NCBI GenBank assembly: GCA_037042185.1
Contig: JAXQJY010000020.1
Location: forward strand, 62,001 to 126,000
Direction of reading: 5' to 3'
Origin: Sordariomycetes sp. S80-01Y
Taxonomy: Eukaryota; Ascomycota; Sordariomycetes
DNA: 64,000 nt
Part shown: one piece after another, positions 32,789-42,027 of the stretch
How the letters are laid out: each line of letters opens with the position of its first letter
Position numbering within the stretch: the first letter of the stretch is position 1
Notes under the pieces: model-generated
What the model saw: the letters and a program-made list of their open reading frames with translations, nothing else
What the model was told of the DNA's origin: nothing
Databases searched by the model: none
Translations under genes and position numbers: made by a program

Positions 32789-34439
32789 TCACGAGAAACC
32801 ATCAGAGGCCCAGTTGGCCCTCACCAGATCCTGCACCTCCCTGGGATACGAGGTCTCAAAATCCACGCTGTGGAACGTCTTCTCCCCTCTGTACTCCATC
32901 GGGAACAGACAATCCATGATCGCCTTCCCACCGGTCTTGACGCTGCCGCCACCGTGGCCCATGTACGGCGTTAGCGGGAAGCTTGGCACGTCCTCGAAAA
33001 CGAACTCGTCCTGTCCCGGCCTGCACCGCGTGGTCAGCGCCCACAGAACGTCGCGCAGGCTGAAGATGTCGACGTCCGGGCCGAAGAGGAGGATGCGGTT
33101 GAAGAGCATGCTGCTCTTGTTGCGGAACACAGTCTGCCCGAGGGAAGTGCACAGCTCGGCCGAGGTTGTCTTCATCTTGGTGAGAGTGTCGGTGTCGACC
33201 TTGAGTGCGCACCAGGTACCCATCATTTCAAGGGGAGCATTGGCGTCGAGTATCGGGAAGCCGTTGTTCTTGACGAAAGTCAGAAGCTCCTCGGAGGCCA
33301 TTGCGGCAGTTACGTGCTGCGATGGTTAGCTGAGGTTCCATTTACACGGCAAGCACACTTACCGACTCGTCAGTGATTCGACCAGGGACTGAAACTGGTA
33401 ATATGGCATCGTCTCGGTGCGTGATAGCATCAACTGTGAACAGAGGGTGCATGTGGCTATCGTTGTCAAAATGCAGTCCGAGGAAATCCTCAAACGGACC
33501 TTCCATTGCCTTGTCCACAAGCGAGAATGTACCTTCGAGGACAATCTCGCTGTTGGCCGGTACCTCGAGGTCGCTGAGCTCACATTTGACCATATCGAGC
33601 GGCTTCCCGACCTGAGCACCGATGTACTCTGCCTCGGTGACGCCTTCAGGCAGCGGCAGTGCAGCTGCGAGATTAAGTGACGGCGGGACGCCCAGGGCCA
33701 GCGCCCAGGGCATCTCCGTCTTGCCAGCCTCAAGCCACTTCTGCCTAATAACGGAATTGTGCTGTCCAGTTCCCACGAGATGCACCAATCGCCGAGAATC
33801 ATGTATCATCCCTCGAAAGATGGAGCAGTTCGTCCAGGATCCGTCCGGCGAGCGCAGGAAGTGCACGCCGTAGGTTTGGAGGTACTTGCCCCCATCACCA
33901 GCGTGTAGCAGCGGCGCGGGCAGTTTGTGAAGGTCGATGTCGCCTCCGAAGATCTTGTTCTGCTTGCAGGCTCCAGTAGGGACGATGTTGGGCTTCAGAG
34001 GCGTCTTGGACTTTCCCTCCTGCGTGCGCACGAGGATGTCTTTCCAGCTCGCCGTTGGAGGCAGCCCTATGTTCCTCGCGACGCGCCCGTATCTTTCCTT
34101 GTCAGAGCTCCTGAGGCTGGCTGCGTTGCCAAACATTCGCCACAGTCCATCCTTGGCTCCTTTGACGTTTTGAAAGAGCGGTGCTTTGGCATCGGTCTCG
34201 CTGACGCGGCGCACGATGGCGCCAACTTCCAGATGAGGGTCTACCTGACGTGTGATCTCAGCTAGATCATTGTCTTTTTTGAGGACGTCGACGAAGGTCC
34301 GAAAGTCGAGTTGAGCGTCTGCGGCTTCCTGTGGTGAAACAAATGTGCTACTGCTGCGAGCATGTCGTTGTGAGCGAGGCTGAAGACCACATGAGAGTGG
34401 CAGTTGGCGAGCCAGGCGGCTGGCAGGTGATGGATGCAT
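32789..34439 (-). CDS. fdc1: prFMN-dependent decarboxylase of the UbiD/Fdc1 family
   Basis: Model complement(join(32789..33316, 33364..34439)) with the exon edge at 33363/33364 set by the donor GTAAGT: exon 1 is 34439..33363, exon 2 is 33316..32789; 534 residues. Fdc1 decarboxylates alpha,beta-unsaturated acids (cinnamate, sorbate) using prenylated FMN made by Pad1. A basic N-terminus (RLARQLPLSCGLQPRSQRHARSS) suggests mitochondrial targeting. Conserved features are HAGDGGKYLQTYG, WTNCSIFRGMIHD (metal ligand Asn204, active-site Arg209), GQH (Gln226, His227), GVTEAEYIG (Glu269) and EIVLEGTFS. Active-site Glu313 is present in EGPF, but the second acid (A. niger Glu282) is Asp318, preceded by Glu317. 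Pocket positions equivalent to I187, M283, I327, Y394 and F397 are Gly, Phe, Ala, Met and Asn. The gene is divergent from pad1. A functional decarboxylase with altered substrate range is my reading. Confidence 0.92.
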
Positions 34440-34880
34440 GCTAGAATCCTTAAGAGCAGTATGCGAAATTCGTAACCGGGTGAAAGATGTGTCTGATAAC
34501 AGAATGGTATAATGAATTCCTCTAGACACAGTCCAATGAGAGCAACCGGCAACCGTCAGGTAAATGCCAAGACACAACCAGGCACACTTGATCGGCCGAG
34601 CAATCCTACAGGTAGGAACGGAGTTAAGTATCGGAAATCGCACTGCTGGGTATGCAGGCCGTTCGGAATGGGTCTCTACCATCCACAAGGCACGGAACAA
34701 GAGCTAGCAGCCTTGGACGAGCTAGCCAACGTGGGGCAGTGCGATATCAACGGTAGCGCCGCTGATCCTCTGGCCGGACTCAACACTCGTTCATTTGCTG
34801 AGAAGAACTGCTAACCTTTACAACACCATCAATTTTCAGAGAACAGTACAAAACAACTCGGCGATTTCACAGTGGTCAAG
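34440..34880. promoter_or_regulatory. Bidirectional fdc1-pad1 promoter
   Basis: 441 bases between the divergent ATGs of fdc1 and pad1, two genes whose products act as enzyme and cofactor maker. It contains the perfect palindrome TCGGCCGA (34592-34599) and CCG-TT-CGG (34659-34666), both of the CGG-triplet type bound by Zn2Cys6 regulators such as the one encoded two genes away. Binding is inferred only. Confidence 0.55.
34592..34599. promoter_or_regulatory. Candidate Zn2Cys6 operator TCGGCCGA
   Basis: Perfect 8-base palindrome built from two CGG triplets in opposite orientation. It lies 153 bases from the fdc1 start and 282 bases from the pad1 start. A short palindrome can occur by chance in GC-rich DNA. 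Confidence 0.35.
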
Positions 34881-35657
34881 ATGCACACTAGGTTCGGCTC
34901 GAGAGTCCTGGCTCTCATCCCACAGCAAGCCTACAAGCCAACTCGGTTATGGCCGATTTCACAAGCCTCTAGCCAACGCAGGCGACACAGCACTACATCA
35001 CCACAAAATTCACCTTTTGGTGAGCATCGCTCACACCTCCCTGCCAGTCGACCTAAGCGCATTGTCATCGGCATCACGGGCGCGACAGGCACCGTCTACG
35101 CCATCCGAATCCTCCAGATCCTGCATCTTCTATCCATCGAGACCCACCTCATCATCTCGAAATGGGCGCTCGCAACGATGAAGTACGAGACCTCGCTCAC
35201 AGAGATGCAAGTCCGCAACATGGCCTCCAGATGCTACACAGCCAAGGACCTCTCCGCACCAATAGCGAGCGGGAGCTTCCAGCACGATGGTATGATGATC
35301 GTTCCGTGCAGCATGAAGACCCTGAGCGCCGTGCGCACCGGCTTTTGCGACGACTTGATCAGCCGAGCAGCGGACGTGAGTTTGAAAGAGGGGCGAAAGC
35401 TCGTTATGGCGGTACGAGAAACGCCGCTCAATGATATTCATCTCGAGAACATGCTGGCGGTACGCAGAGCTGGGGCGACCATTTTCCCGCCAGTTCCCTC
35501 CTTCTATAACAGACCGGAGAGTCTAGACGATATGATCGACCAAACAGCTGGGAGAATGCTGGACCAGATGGGCATCTTCACCGATGGTTTTGAGAGGTGG
35601 GAAGGCTTCAGAAGAGAGAAAGCAAAGCCTGCTGAGGCTGCTGCAGCTTCTGGCTAG
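34881..35657 (+). CDS. pad1: Flavin prenyltransferase Pad1 (UbiX family)
   Basis: Single-exon, 258 residues from the ATG at 34881; an in-frame GTG at 34872 is not used as a start. Pad1 transfers a dimethylallyl group to reduced FMN to give prFMN, the cofactor of Fdc1, and is mitochondrial in yeast. The first ~55 residues are basic with Ser/Gln (SQRRRHSTTSPQNS), a likely presequence. The flavodoxin-like core begins RIVIGITGATGTVYAIRIL. Further signatures are LIISKWALATMKYE, ASGSFQHDGMMIVPCSMKTLSAVRTG, DDLISRAADVSLKEGRKLVMAVRETPL and HLENMLAVRRAGATIFPPVPSFYNRP, all standard UbiX/Pad1 motifs. The stop TAG (35655-35657) overlaps the stop of the opposite Zn2Cys6 gene. Confidence 0.96.
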   Translation: MHTRFGSRVLALIPQQAYKPTRLWPISQASSQRRRHSTTSPQNSPFGEHRSHLPASRPKRIVIGITGATGTVYAIRILQILHLLSIETHLIISKWALATMKYETSLTEMQVRNMASRCYTAKDLSAPIASGSFQHDGMMIVPCSMKTLSAVRTGFCDDLISRAADVSLKEGRKLVMAVRETPLNDIHLENMLAVRRAGATIFPPVPSFYNRPESLDDMIDQTAGRMLDQMGIFTDGFERWEGFRREKAKPAEAAAASG

Positions 35658-37936
35658 CCAGTGTTCTGTCGGAGTCCGAACATTGCTTCCTGCTCGGCCA
35701 TTGGCCAGTCAAAGAGAATTGACTCTGCCCATCCTGTCTGGAAGCTCCTGTCTCCGTCCCCTAGGGGCGCGAAGCCCTGGAAGTCATTTGGCGGGCGGGC
35801 AATCCCGCTGACTTGGGGATATGCTTGAGCAGCGACACATTGCTCGACGCTATTCCGACTATTCGGGGCGACGGGTGCGGGCTGGCCAAGATAAGATGAC
35901 CGCTGCTGGGAATTGTCGACGATGCTATTGGGATGTCGTTGCCTCGGAGGAGGGCCGTGCAAAGCCTCGAGGCCAAGGAGGTTGAGGGTTTCTCTTAGCT
36001 CAAATAGTCTCCTGCCCAGCCTACGTGACGCTTTGGACACCGATGCATACTTTGTGGCCAAGGCGTACGCCATCTGAAAGGTCGTTCTGAAACAAGAAAT
36101 GTGTTCCAAAACACAGTTTGCATTGCCGTTACCACCGCTCCTCCTTTCCACATAAGTGACTAGCAGAAAGAACAGCGCGCAAGCCGAAGTCAGAATATGC
36201 TGGAAGAAGGGTCGTTGCATGCGGTACAGATGCGTATCTGTGTCCAACGTGAAGAGTGTATGCACCACGCCAGAGACCAAATCCATGGCCGATTGGAAAT
36301 GCCTCTCGCCGATTGCCTCGTCCGTCTTGGGGAAGAAGAATGGCCTAAGTAGCAGTGTCCGTACAGACTCGGCTCGCAGTGTTAGCAGTATGACCCACGA
36401 CGGCGGGCGTGAGGCGGCGTCAGTGAGAAGCGGGCGTATTTGACTGGGAGACTGTGAACCGATGTTCTTCTTGCGCCATTGTTCGAGCTGGAAGTTCATC
36501 ATCTCGTACGTGTCGCTATCTTCGTGCAACTCGCCCTTAGCAGCTCGCGAAATAGACTCAGCGAACTTATCGCTGATGACGAGGAAGGCTAGCATGGCGT
36601 TGAGATACGGCACTTTGATCTGAGAAGATGGGGTCAGTGACTTGGAATCAGTGAGTCCTGGCGGTGAGGCTATCTTACCGACTGGTGTGGTACAGTCTCA
36701 AATGAAGAGTCGGTGAAATTGGCTGGCAGACCCGTCGAAGCGCTCCACTGCCGGTCGAGCACAATCACGCTGGCGGTCACGGTTGCGGCCTCGCAACGCT
36801 GTGAGTCCGTGGTCAGGATATGTTTCGACACTTCGCCGTTATGAAAGCCGAGCTCCATCAGGAGGCGGCCAGCGGTGCCACACATTCGCCATGCGCACCG
36901 CGGCTGGTCTTGGAAGAAGTGGTATATGCCCTTTTAGAAGTCAACACCTCAGGTAGCCCCAAATACAGGCGAAACGGGTCTGACTTACAGCAAGGAGAAC
37001 AATCACGACATCCTTGATGCTCGTAGCCGGCGCCGCAAGCTTCGCGTTGAGGGCGTCTTGGAATCTCGATTGCAGAGCAACCTCAACGTCAGTAGTAGCA
37101 GACATGGACTCGGCTCGCAACGCTATAGCGAGCACCAAGTTGAGAATCAGCAGCTCGTTTTCGCCGAGGCCTACCACCGAGCCAGGGCCGGTGCACACTG
37201 TGCGTATGTGCGACGTGAGCTCCTCGAGATTGACAATCGGATGAAGATCACCGACCAGATCCTGATACGACCGCAGCAACCTTAGCCCATCCTCTGCCCC
37301 GATGATGGTTCGAAAGTATAGCAGCTTCAGTTGCTCTGTCTGTTGCGAAGGCCAAGATGCAGTCGATGCCTGGCTCGTCCCGCCGTCTGCTTGATCGCCG
37401 TCCGTCTCCTCACCATACACAGCGTCCTCGTCCATGCTAGCAATGGTCGGTCGTCTTGTGTTGGGGAGCGAGTGGCTGTAGCTCCTCTGCCTTAGCTTCA
37501 TCTGGGCCATATTCAAGCTGTAATCTGGGCTTGTCGGGCCGCAGAAGTTCCTCCCTAGCGACGGAGAGGGAGGCTGCCTACTCGGACGCTCTGGTGGAGG
37601 CGCTCTGACCCGTTGGGAGGCATGGCTCGCATCCCCGCCCTGCAAATGTACGGGATCCGTTGAATTGACCCGCGAGGCCAGAGTATCCAACTGTCTCTGC
37701 AAAGACGCTACCAGGTCAACCAGCGACGCCTCATTCCCCTGACCGACCCCCAAGAGACCATGGTCGTCTTCGTGATCTTGCATAGCCGTAGAGCTGGTGC
37801 TGCTGAAATGACACTCTCTTTCACGCCCTATGCAGTGACCGCATGGCTGGTTCCCATCGCACTTCCCCTTGCGGCGTCGACAGGCGTCGCACGCACGCAA
37901 AGCATACGGGCCTCTCCGGGTTGCGAGCCTGCTCAT
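35654..37936 (-). CDS. Zn2Cys6 transcription factor, candidate regulator of pad1/fdc1
   Basis: Model complement(join(35654..36619, 36679..36930, 36989..37936)), 721 residues; introns of 58 and 59 nt, donors GTAAGT/GTAAGA. The binuclear zinc cluster has Cys16, 19, 26, 32, 35 and 42 (C-x2-C-x6-C-x5-C-x2-C-x6-C) at the extreme N-terminus, then a helix SLVDLVASLQRQLDTLASRV for dimerisation and a Ser/Pro-rich linker. The fungal-specific middle homology region runs from about 215 (LLYFRTIIGAEDGLRLLRSY...HPIVNLEEL) across exon 2 (IYHFFQDQPRCAWRMCGTAGRLLMELGFHN). In A. niger the neighbouring Zn2Cys6 gene sdrA controls padA/ohbA1 in sorbate decarboxylation; by position this gene is a candidate equivalent. 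Orthology needs a tree. Its 3' end overlaps pad1 by four bases. Confidence 0.92.
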
Positions 37937-38460
37937 CTTGTGTGTGGACGTAAGACCTTCGGGGGGTCTTTGGCCGTCACATGGTAGTAAAGGGAAGAGG
38001 AATGAGGGCGAGGCGTCTTGGATCCAGGGCCCAGATCGACGCCATACCTGTGCTCCACCCCATTGTCCTTATCGCTCAATGGCGGTGGATTCGGCTGCGA
38101 GGGTGCGAGGGTGCGAGGGCGGCCAAGCTTTAAGCGCGGAGAAACGTGGGAGGTGACATCTGCGATCCGTTGGACAGCCGTCATGACGCTGCACAGTGCA
38201 AGTGCACGTCTTCACGGTGCGATGAAAACACCGTGTAGCGTGGCCTACCCGACACCCCTTGTGAAGATTCACAAGGCCGCAAATACGAGCGAACGAGGTG
38301 CGTCACGGGGATGATCCAATAGTATAAAGGGTAACAAAATCTCTTGGCCATTGTCAGTTAACTAGCTTAGTGTCAACTTTTACAACTAGCTACCCCTTTC
38401 TTAAATCTCGAAAAAGGGGCACAGCATATCAACACCGTTGACGGGTGCCAGTTTTGCAGC
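37937..38460. other. Intergenic, promoter of the Zn2Cys6 gene
   Basis: 524 bases between the regulator's start and the stop of the next minus-strand gene. A three-copy GCGAGGGT tandem lies at 38096-38120. A TATAAAGG string near 38323 is on the plus strand with no gene downstream. Confidence 0.5.
38096..38120. repeat. Short tandem repeat, three copies of GCGAGGGT
   Basis: Near-perfect 8-base unit, upstream of the Zn2Cys6 gene. Too short to be more than a minisatellite seed or a cluster of similar protein-binding sites. Confidence 0.7.
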
Positions 38461-39849
38461 CTAATTCGGCACCTGGCGCACTTTGAAGTCAAACATCCCG
38501 TTCGATACAACCGCATTCCGATCTCTCATCTTTTGCGCCACTTCAATGCCGAGTACAGGCACCTCGTACTCCCAGCTACCCGTCGCGCCATTAGGCATCG
38601 CGTGCGGGAAGGGCAAGTACTGTGGTAACAAACCCAGCTGTCTCAGCACAGTCCCTTGGTCCCATGAGATGTGTTCATGATACAATCTGTCGCCTCGCAC
38701 GTTTACGACGGCCGTGAATGGCACCTCAACCTTCAGGTGGGTGGGTGGCACGCCGGGGAGCCTGGTCGAGGCGCGTCAGCTTTCCAAATCCTGCCTGAAG
38801 AGGGCTGGCAACTCACAGCCAGTCTAGCTCTCTGTCGTGAGTAAACTTGAAGATAAACTCGTCAACGACGCGGTCGATACCAATGGTCCGGCTCGTCAGC
38901 TCCAAATCAGTGTCTGCGGAGTTGTTAAAGATGAAGTTATGCCGGTAGAAGTCCGACAACTTCGCGCGACCGATGCCGCCAGTCAGCTGTTCCGGTCAGC
39001 AACCTCCTTATACCTCCTCATAGATCATACTTACGGTCGGCACATGGTTTACGTAAGGCTCTTGCACCATGGTGCTCATGGTATGCTCCACAGATCGATC
39101 CGCAAACTCGTAGTAGGTGTGCTCGTCCCAAATGGTTTCCAGGTCGAACCAGGGCCCATCCATCTTTGGCTTCAAGAACTGCAGTGTCCTTGTGTGGGCC
39201 ACCGAGTCTGTGTTGTAGTGAAAATGCGGGTGGTTCGGGGCGACAAAGTTGCTACTGCTAACGGACGGATAGAAGTATTCCACCGTTCCAGGTTGCTTGG
39301 TCGACCTCTTGCTGCCGACAATGTGGCGAAGAGTAGGCTCATTAGGAGATGCAAGGGATGGCAAATCAGATTCGTCGGTGTAGACAACTCCGGCCACAAT
39401 CGAAGGATATCCTTCGAGCACTGCCGCTGCTTTGTTCCATAAGTCGCTGGAGTAAGCTGTTTTCTCATCAGCACCCCTCGGATACTACCAGTTTCCTTGA
39501 CGCACAGGCACATACCGATCAATCCAACTTTGTTCTTTGGATCTGTATTTGCCTCATTTTCGATACACCTGACTGCTTTCGCCAACGCTTCCTCTACTGT
39601 AAGCGTTTCGAGGGTTGTGGCTGGGATCTGAACGACAGTGTACCCTTCCTCAGCCCACTTCACCAGCGGGCTGGGCGCCTTATCAGTAATGGTGATTCCC
39701 TCATCGCCGGCATCCTGCGTAGTCAAGAGGACCAGACCAGGGCCGGTGCCTCTTCTTGACAGAGGAGGCAGCAATGAGATGCCGTGTCCGAGTCTGTGTA
39801 GGTTTGGAGTGGGTAACGGCGCAGGCGGCTTTGTGATATCTGCGTACAT
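38461..39849 (-). CDS. Two-domain protein: dienelactone-hydrolase-like plus SnoaL-like
   Basis: Model complement(join(38461..38761, 38817..38986, 39035..39456, 39516..39849)), 408 residues; introns of 55, 48 and 59 nt. ATG 39849 is the first in-frame ATG (MYADITKPPAPLP). The N-terminal ~215 residues look like a fungal dienelactone-hydrolase-type alpha/beta fold (GPGLVLLTTQDAG, GYTVVQIP, KVGLIAYSSDLWNKA, FYPSVSSSNFVAPNHPHFHYN with a late His). The usual GxCxGG nucleophile elbow is not seen. The C-terminal half (from about 240) is an NTF2/SnoaL-like fold: YYEFADRSVEHTMSTMVQEPYVNHVPT, LSDFYRHNFIFNNSADTDLELTSRTIG, DRVVDEFIFKFTHD, LLPGVPPTHLKVEVPFTAVVNV, RLYHEHISWDQGTVLRQLGLL. Such fusions occur in fungal metabolic clusters. 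It is divergent from the SDR gene. Activity is uncertain. Confidence 0.75.
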
Positions 39850-40397
39850 GATGTTGCCAATTAGGGGACTTTCAGAGCATGCAGATGACTTGGGCAACCT
39901 ATTATTGTAATTGAGAATGCAGATTGGCTAGTCACGTTTATGTTGTGTTCTAAAACGACTTGGTTAGGGTGACGACGGCGGCGCTTCAGCAGATTATAGT
40001 CAACTAGACTAACACGGGCCGCCTGTGCGCCCGCTGTTCACAATCACATGTATCTTGGAGTTTATTGGGGTGACAGCTTGACGTACAAAGAGTCCCGATC
40101 GCGGCTTTGCGCTGATGGTCTGCGGGCCGGAAGCTGCGCTTTAGCGCCGTAGCCCCGTTTGGTGGCGACGCAGGGCGGAATTGGACTTGGGGACTTTCCG
40201 ACGACCCCATCACGGGAGCTTCGCGTATCTGGGGCGGTACCTCGTTTTGAAAGCAATCAAATGACAAAGGGCTTCTGTACCCAGAGAATCGCTTTCATCG
40301 CCCACAGACTCACTACGTTCTCAATCACCCGATCGCTCAGGTGTGTGAAGAACAGCACCAGAACTACTATTCCCTCCAGACTTGATACCCTCGAACC
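39850..40397. promoter_or_regulatory. Divergent promoter, DLH/SnoaL-like gene and SDR gene
   Basis: 548 bases between divergent starts. It holds no open frame of note. Co-regulation of the two flanking genes is plausible from the layout but no clear shared motif was found. Confidence 0.5.
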
Positions 40398-41228
40398 ATG
40401 TCTTACCCCATTACCGACGTCCGCCCAGCTTTCGAGCTCAAGGGCAAGACCTTCATTGTCACTGGCGGCGCGCAGGGGATCGGCTTTGCCATTAGCAGGG
40501 CAATCTGCGAGATGGGCGGCAACGTAGCCATCTGGGACATTCAGTCCACTCCCGCCGACCCGGAAGCTTACGCCTCTCTATCCAAGCAGCTGGGCGCAAA
40601 GACCTTGTACGTCCAGTGCGACGTGCGGGAGCAGGCCCGCATCCAGAGCGCCTTTGACAAGACCCTGGAAGAGTTCACCACCGTCGATGGCTGCGTCCCC
40701 GCCGCTGGCATTGCCATCGACAAGCCCTTCATTGACCAAACGTGGGATGAGTACAACCGAATCCAGGACATCAACGTGCGAGGGACATTTTTCACGGTCC
40801 AGCTGGTGGCCAAGCACCTGATCGCCCAGAAGAAGCGCGGCAGCATCCTCCTCATCGCCTCGCAGTCAGCACACATCGCCCTGCCCGGCTACCGCATGGC
40901 CGCCTACAACGCCTCCAAGGGCGCCATCTCCATGCTGACCAAGGTGCTGGGCGTCGAGCTCGCCAAGCACTCCATCCGCGTCAACTCCATCTCGCCCGGC
41001 TTCGTCGACTCGGACATGACGCGCAACGTCCGCGAGACCAAGAGCAAGCGTGAGGGCGAGCAGATGTGGCTCTCGCCGCCCAACCAGCGGCTGAGCACCC
41101 AGAACGACCTGACGGGCGCGGCTGTCTACCTCCTCAGCGACGCCAGTCCGCACACGACGGCGGCGGACATCCCCATTACGGGCGGTTTGCACGCGGGCAC
41201 CATTGACGGGCTTATCAGCTACGAGTAG
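40398..41228 (+). CDS. Short-chain dehydrogenase/reductase, classical type
   Basis: Single-exon, 276 residues. Cytosolic NAD(P)-dependent oxidoreductase acting on a hydroxyl or carbonyl group. The Rossmann loop is TGGAQGIG at 22-29, preceded by the strand TFIVTGG. Asp47 in AIWDIQS at the end of the second strand favours NAD(H). Further motifs are CDV (74-76), the NNAG equivalent written PAAG (101-104), the active-site Ser in ASQSAH (155-157), Tyr170 and Lys174 in YNASK, and the SPGFVDSDM loop. NNAG to PAAG is a small departure in a structural motif. The closest described kin are fungal sorbose/mannitol-type SDRs, but the substrate cannot be inferred. It is flanked by the DLH-like gene (divergent) and the FMO gene (same strand). 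Confidence 0.93.
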   Translation: MSYPITDVRPAFELKGKTFIVTGGAQGIGFAISRAICEMGGNVAIWDIQSTPADPEAYASLSKQLGAKTLYVQCDVREQARIQSAFDKTLEEFTTVDGCVPAAGIAIDKPFIDQTWDEYNRIQDINVRGTFFTVQLVAKHLIAQKKRGSILLIASQSAHIALPGYRMAAYNASKGAISMLTKVLGVELAKHSIRVNSISPGFVDSDMTRNVRETKSKREGEQMWLSPPNQRLSTQNDLTGAAVYLLSDASPHTTAADIPITGGLHAGTIDGLISYE

Positions 41229-42027
41229 ATCACAGTACTTTCCCGCTAGTAATACAAAGTGTCAAAATGCCGATAGTACCGTTTTCTTCGTGATTTTCCG
41301 AAATTCCTACTTGGTTCCGTAGTCTGGAACTCCATGCGGGGCCACTTACACGAGCCTAACGGAGGGCGTTACCCCTTGGGGAGCTGGGACCAGGGACCCT
41401 GGAACTAATGAAGACAAACGCCATTGGAGTGGGTGAGCGCTATCTAGAGGGCATCCAGTGAGCCAGAGGCGTCTGATTTACCGCCGAGATGTCACAATCG
41501 GCTGTTACGTGATAGATTCCCTGTTCAATGATATCTTTGTTCTCTAGCGAGGCCAATCCTGACTTATTCCGCGTCACATCCCGATAGGGACTACCATTAT
41601 CTGGGGTCGTACCCGCTTTCCGAAGGGTGCGGAATGCGGTTCCGACCCAAGAGATGGCGTCTCAACCGGCACTTATCAACGCTAAAGCGTCGGCAAAAGG
41701 CAGTTTCAGCTTATCATCTCCAAGTTGGCATTCAGGCAGTCGGCTCGTTCCAGGTGGCGGTCAAGGGTCCTTTCCGCTGAGGCGGGGTTCCCCCAAGCGA
41801 GCTGAACTCGTGCTGCGCGCGTAAACTGCTGGAGATGGACAAGGTTGGCAGTATCGTATTTCGGTCTGTCCTCGATGGGAGGGGGACGGGTAGAGGTGCG
41901 GCTGACGGGTGTTGCGTGCCACTACATTAGATTCATCTCATGCTATCTCGTCAATCGCAACCCTTTGAACCCTTGCTGAGAGCTGCTTTTGGCTTTCTCG
42001 CAACCTCATAGCCCGTCTCATTGCATC
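41229..42027. other. Intergenic, FMO promoter with CCG-N6-CGG site
   Basis: 800 bases between the SDR stop and the FMO start. It includes CCG-CTGAGG-CGG at 41774-41785, a paired-triplet arrangement of the Zn2Cys6-binding kind. No further coding signal. Confidence 0.45.
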
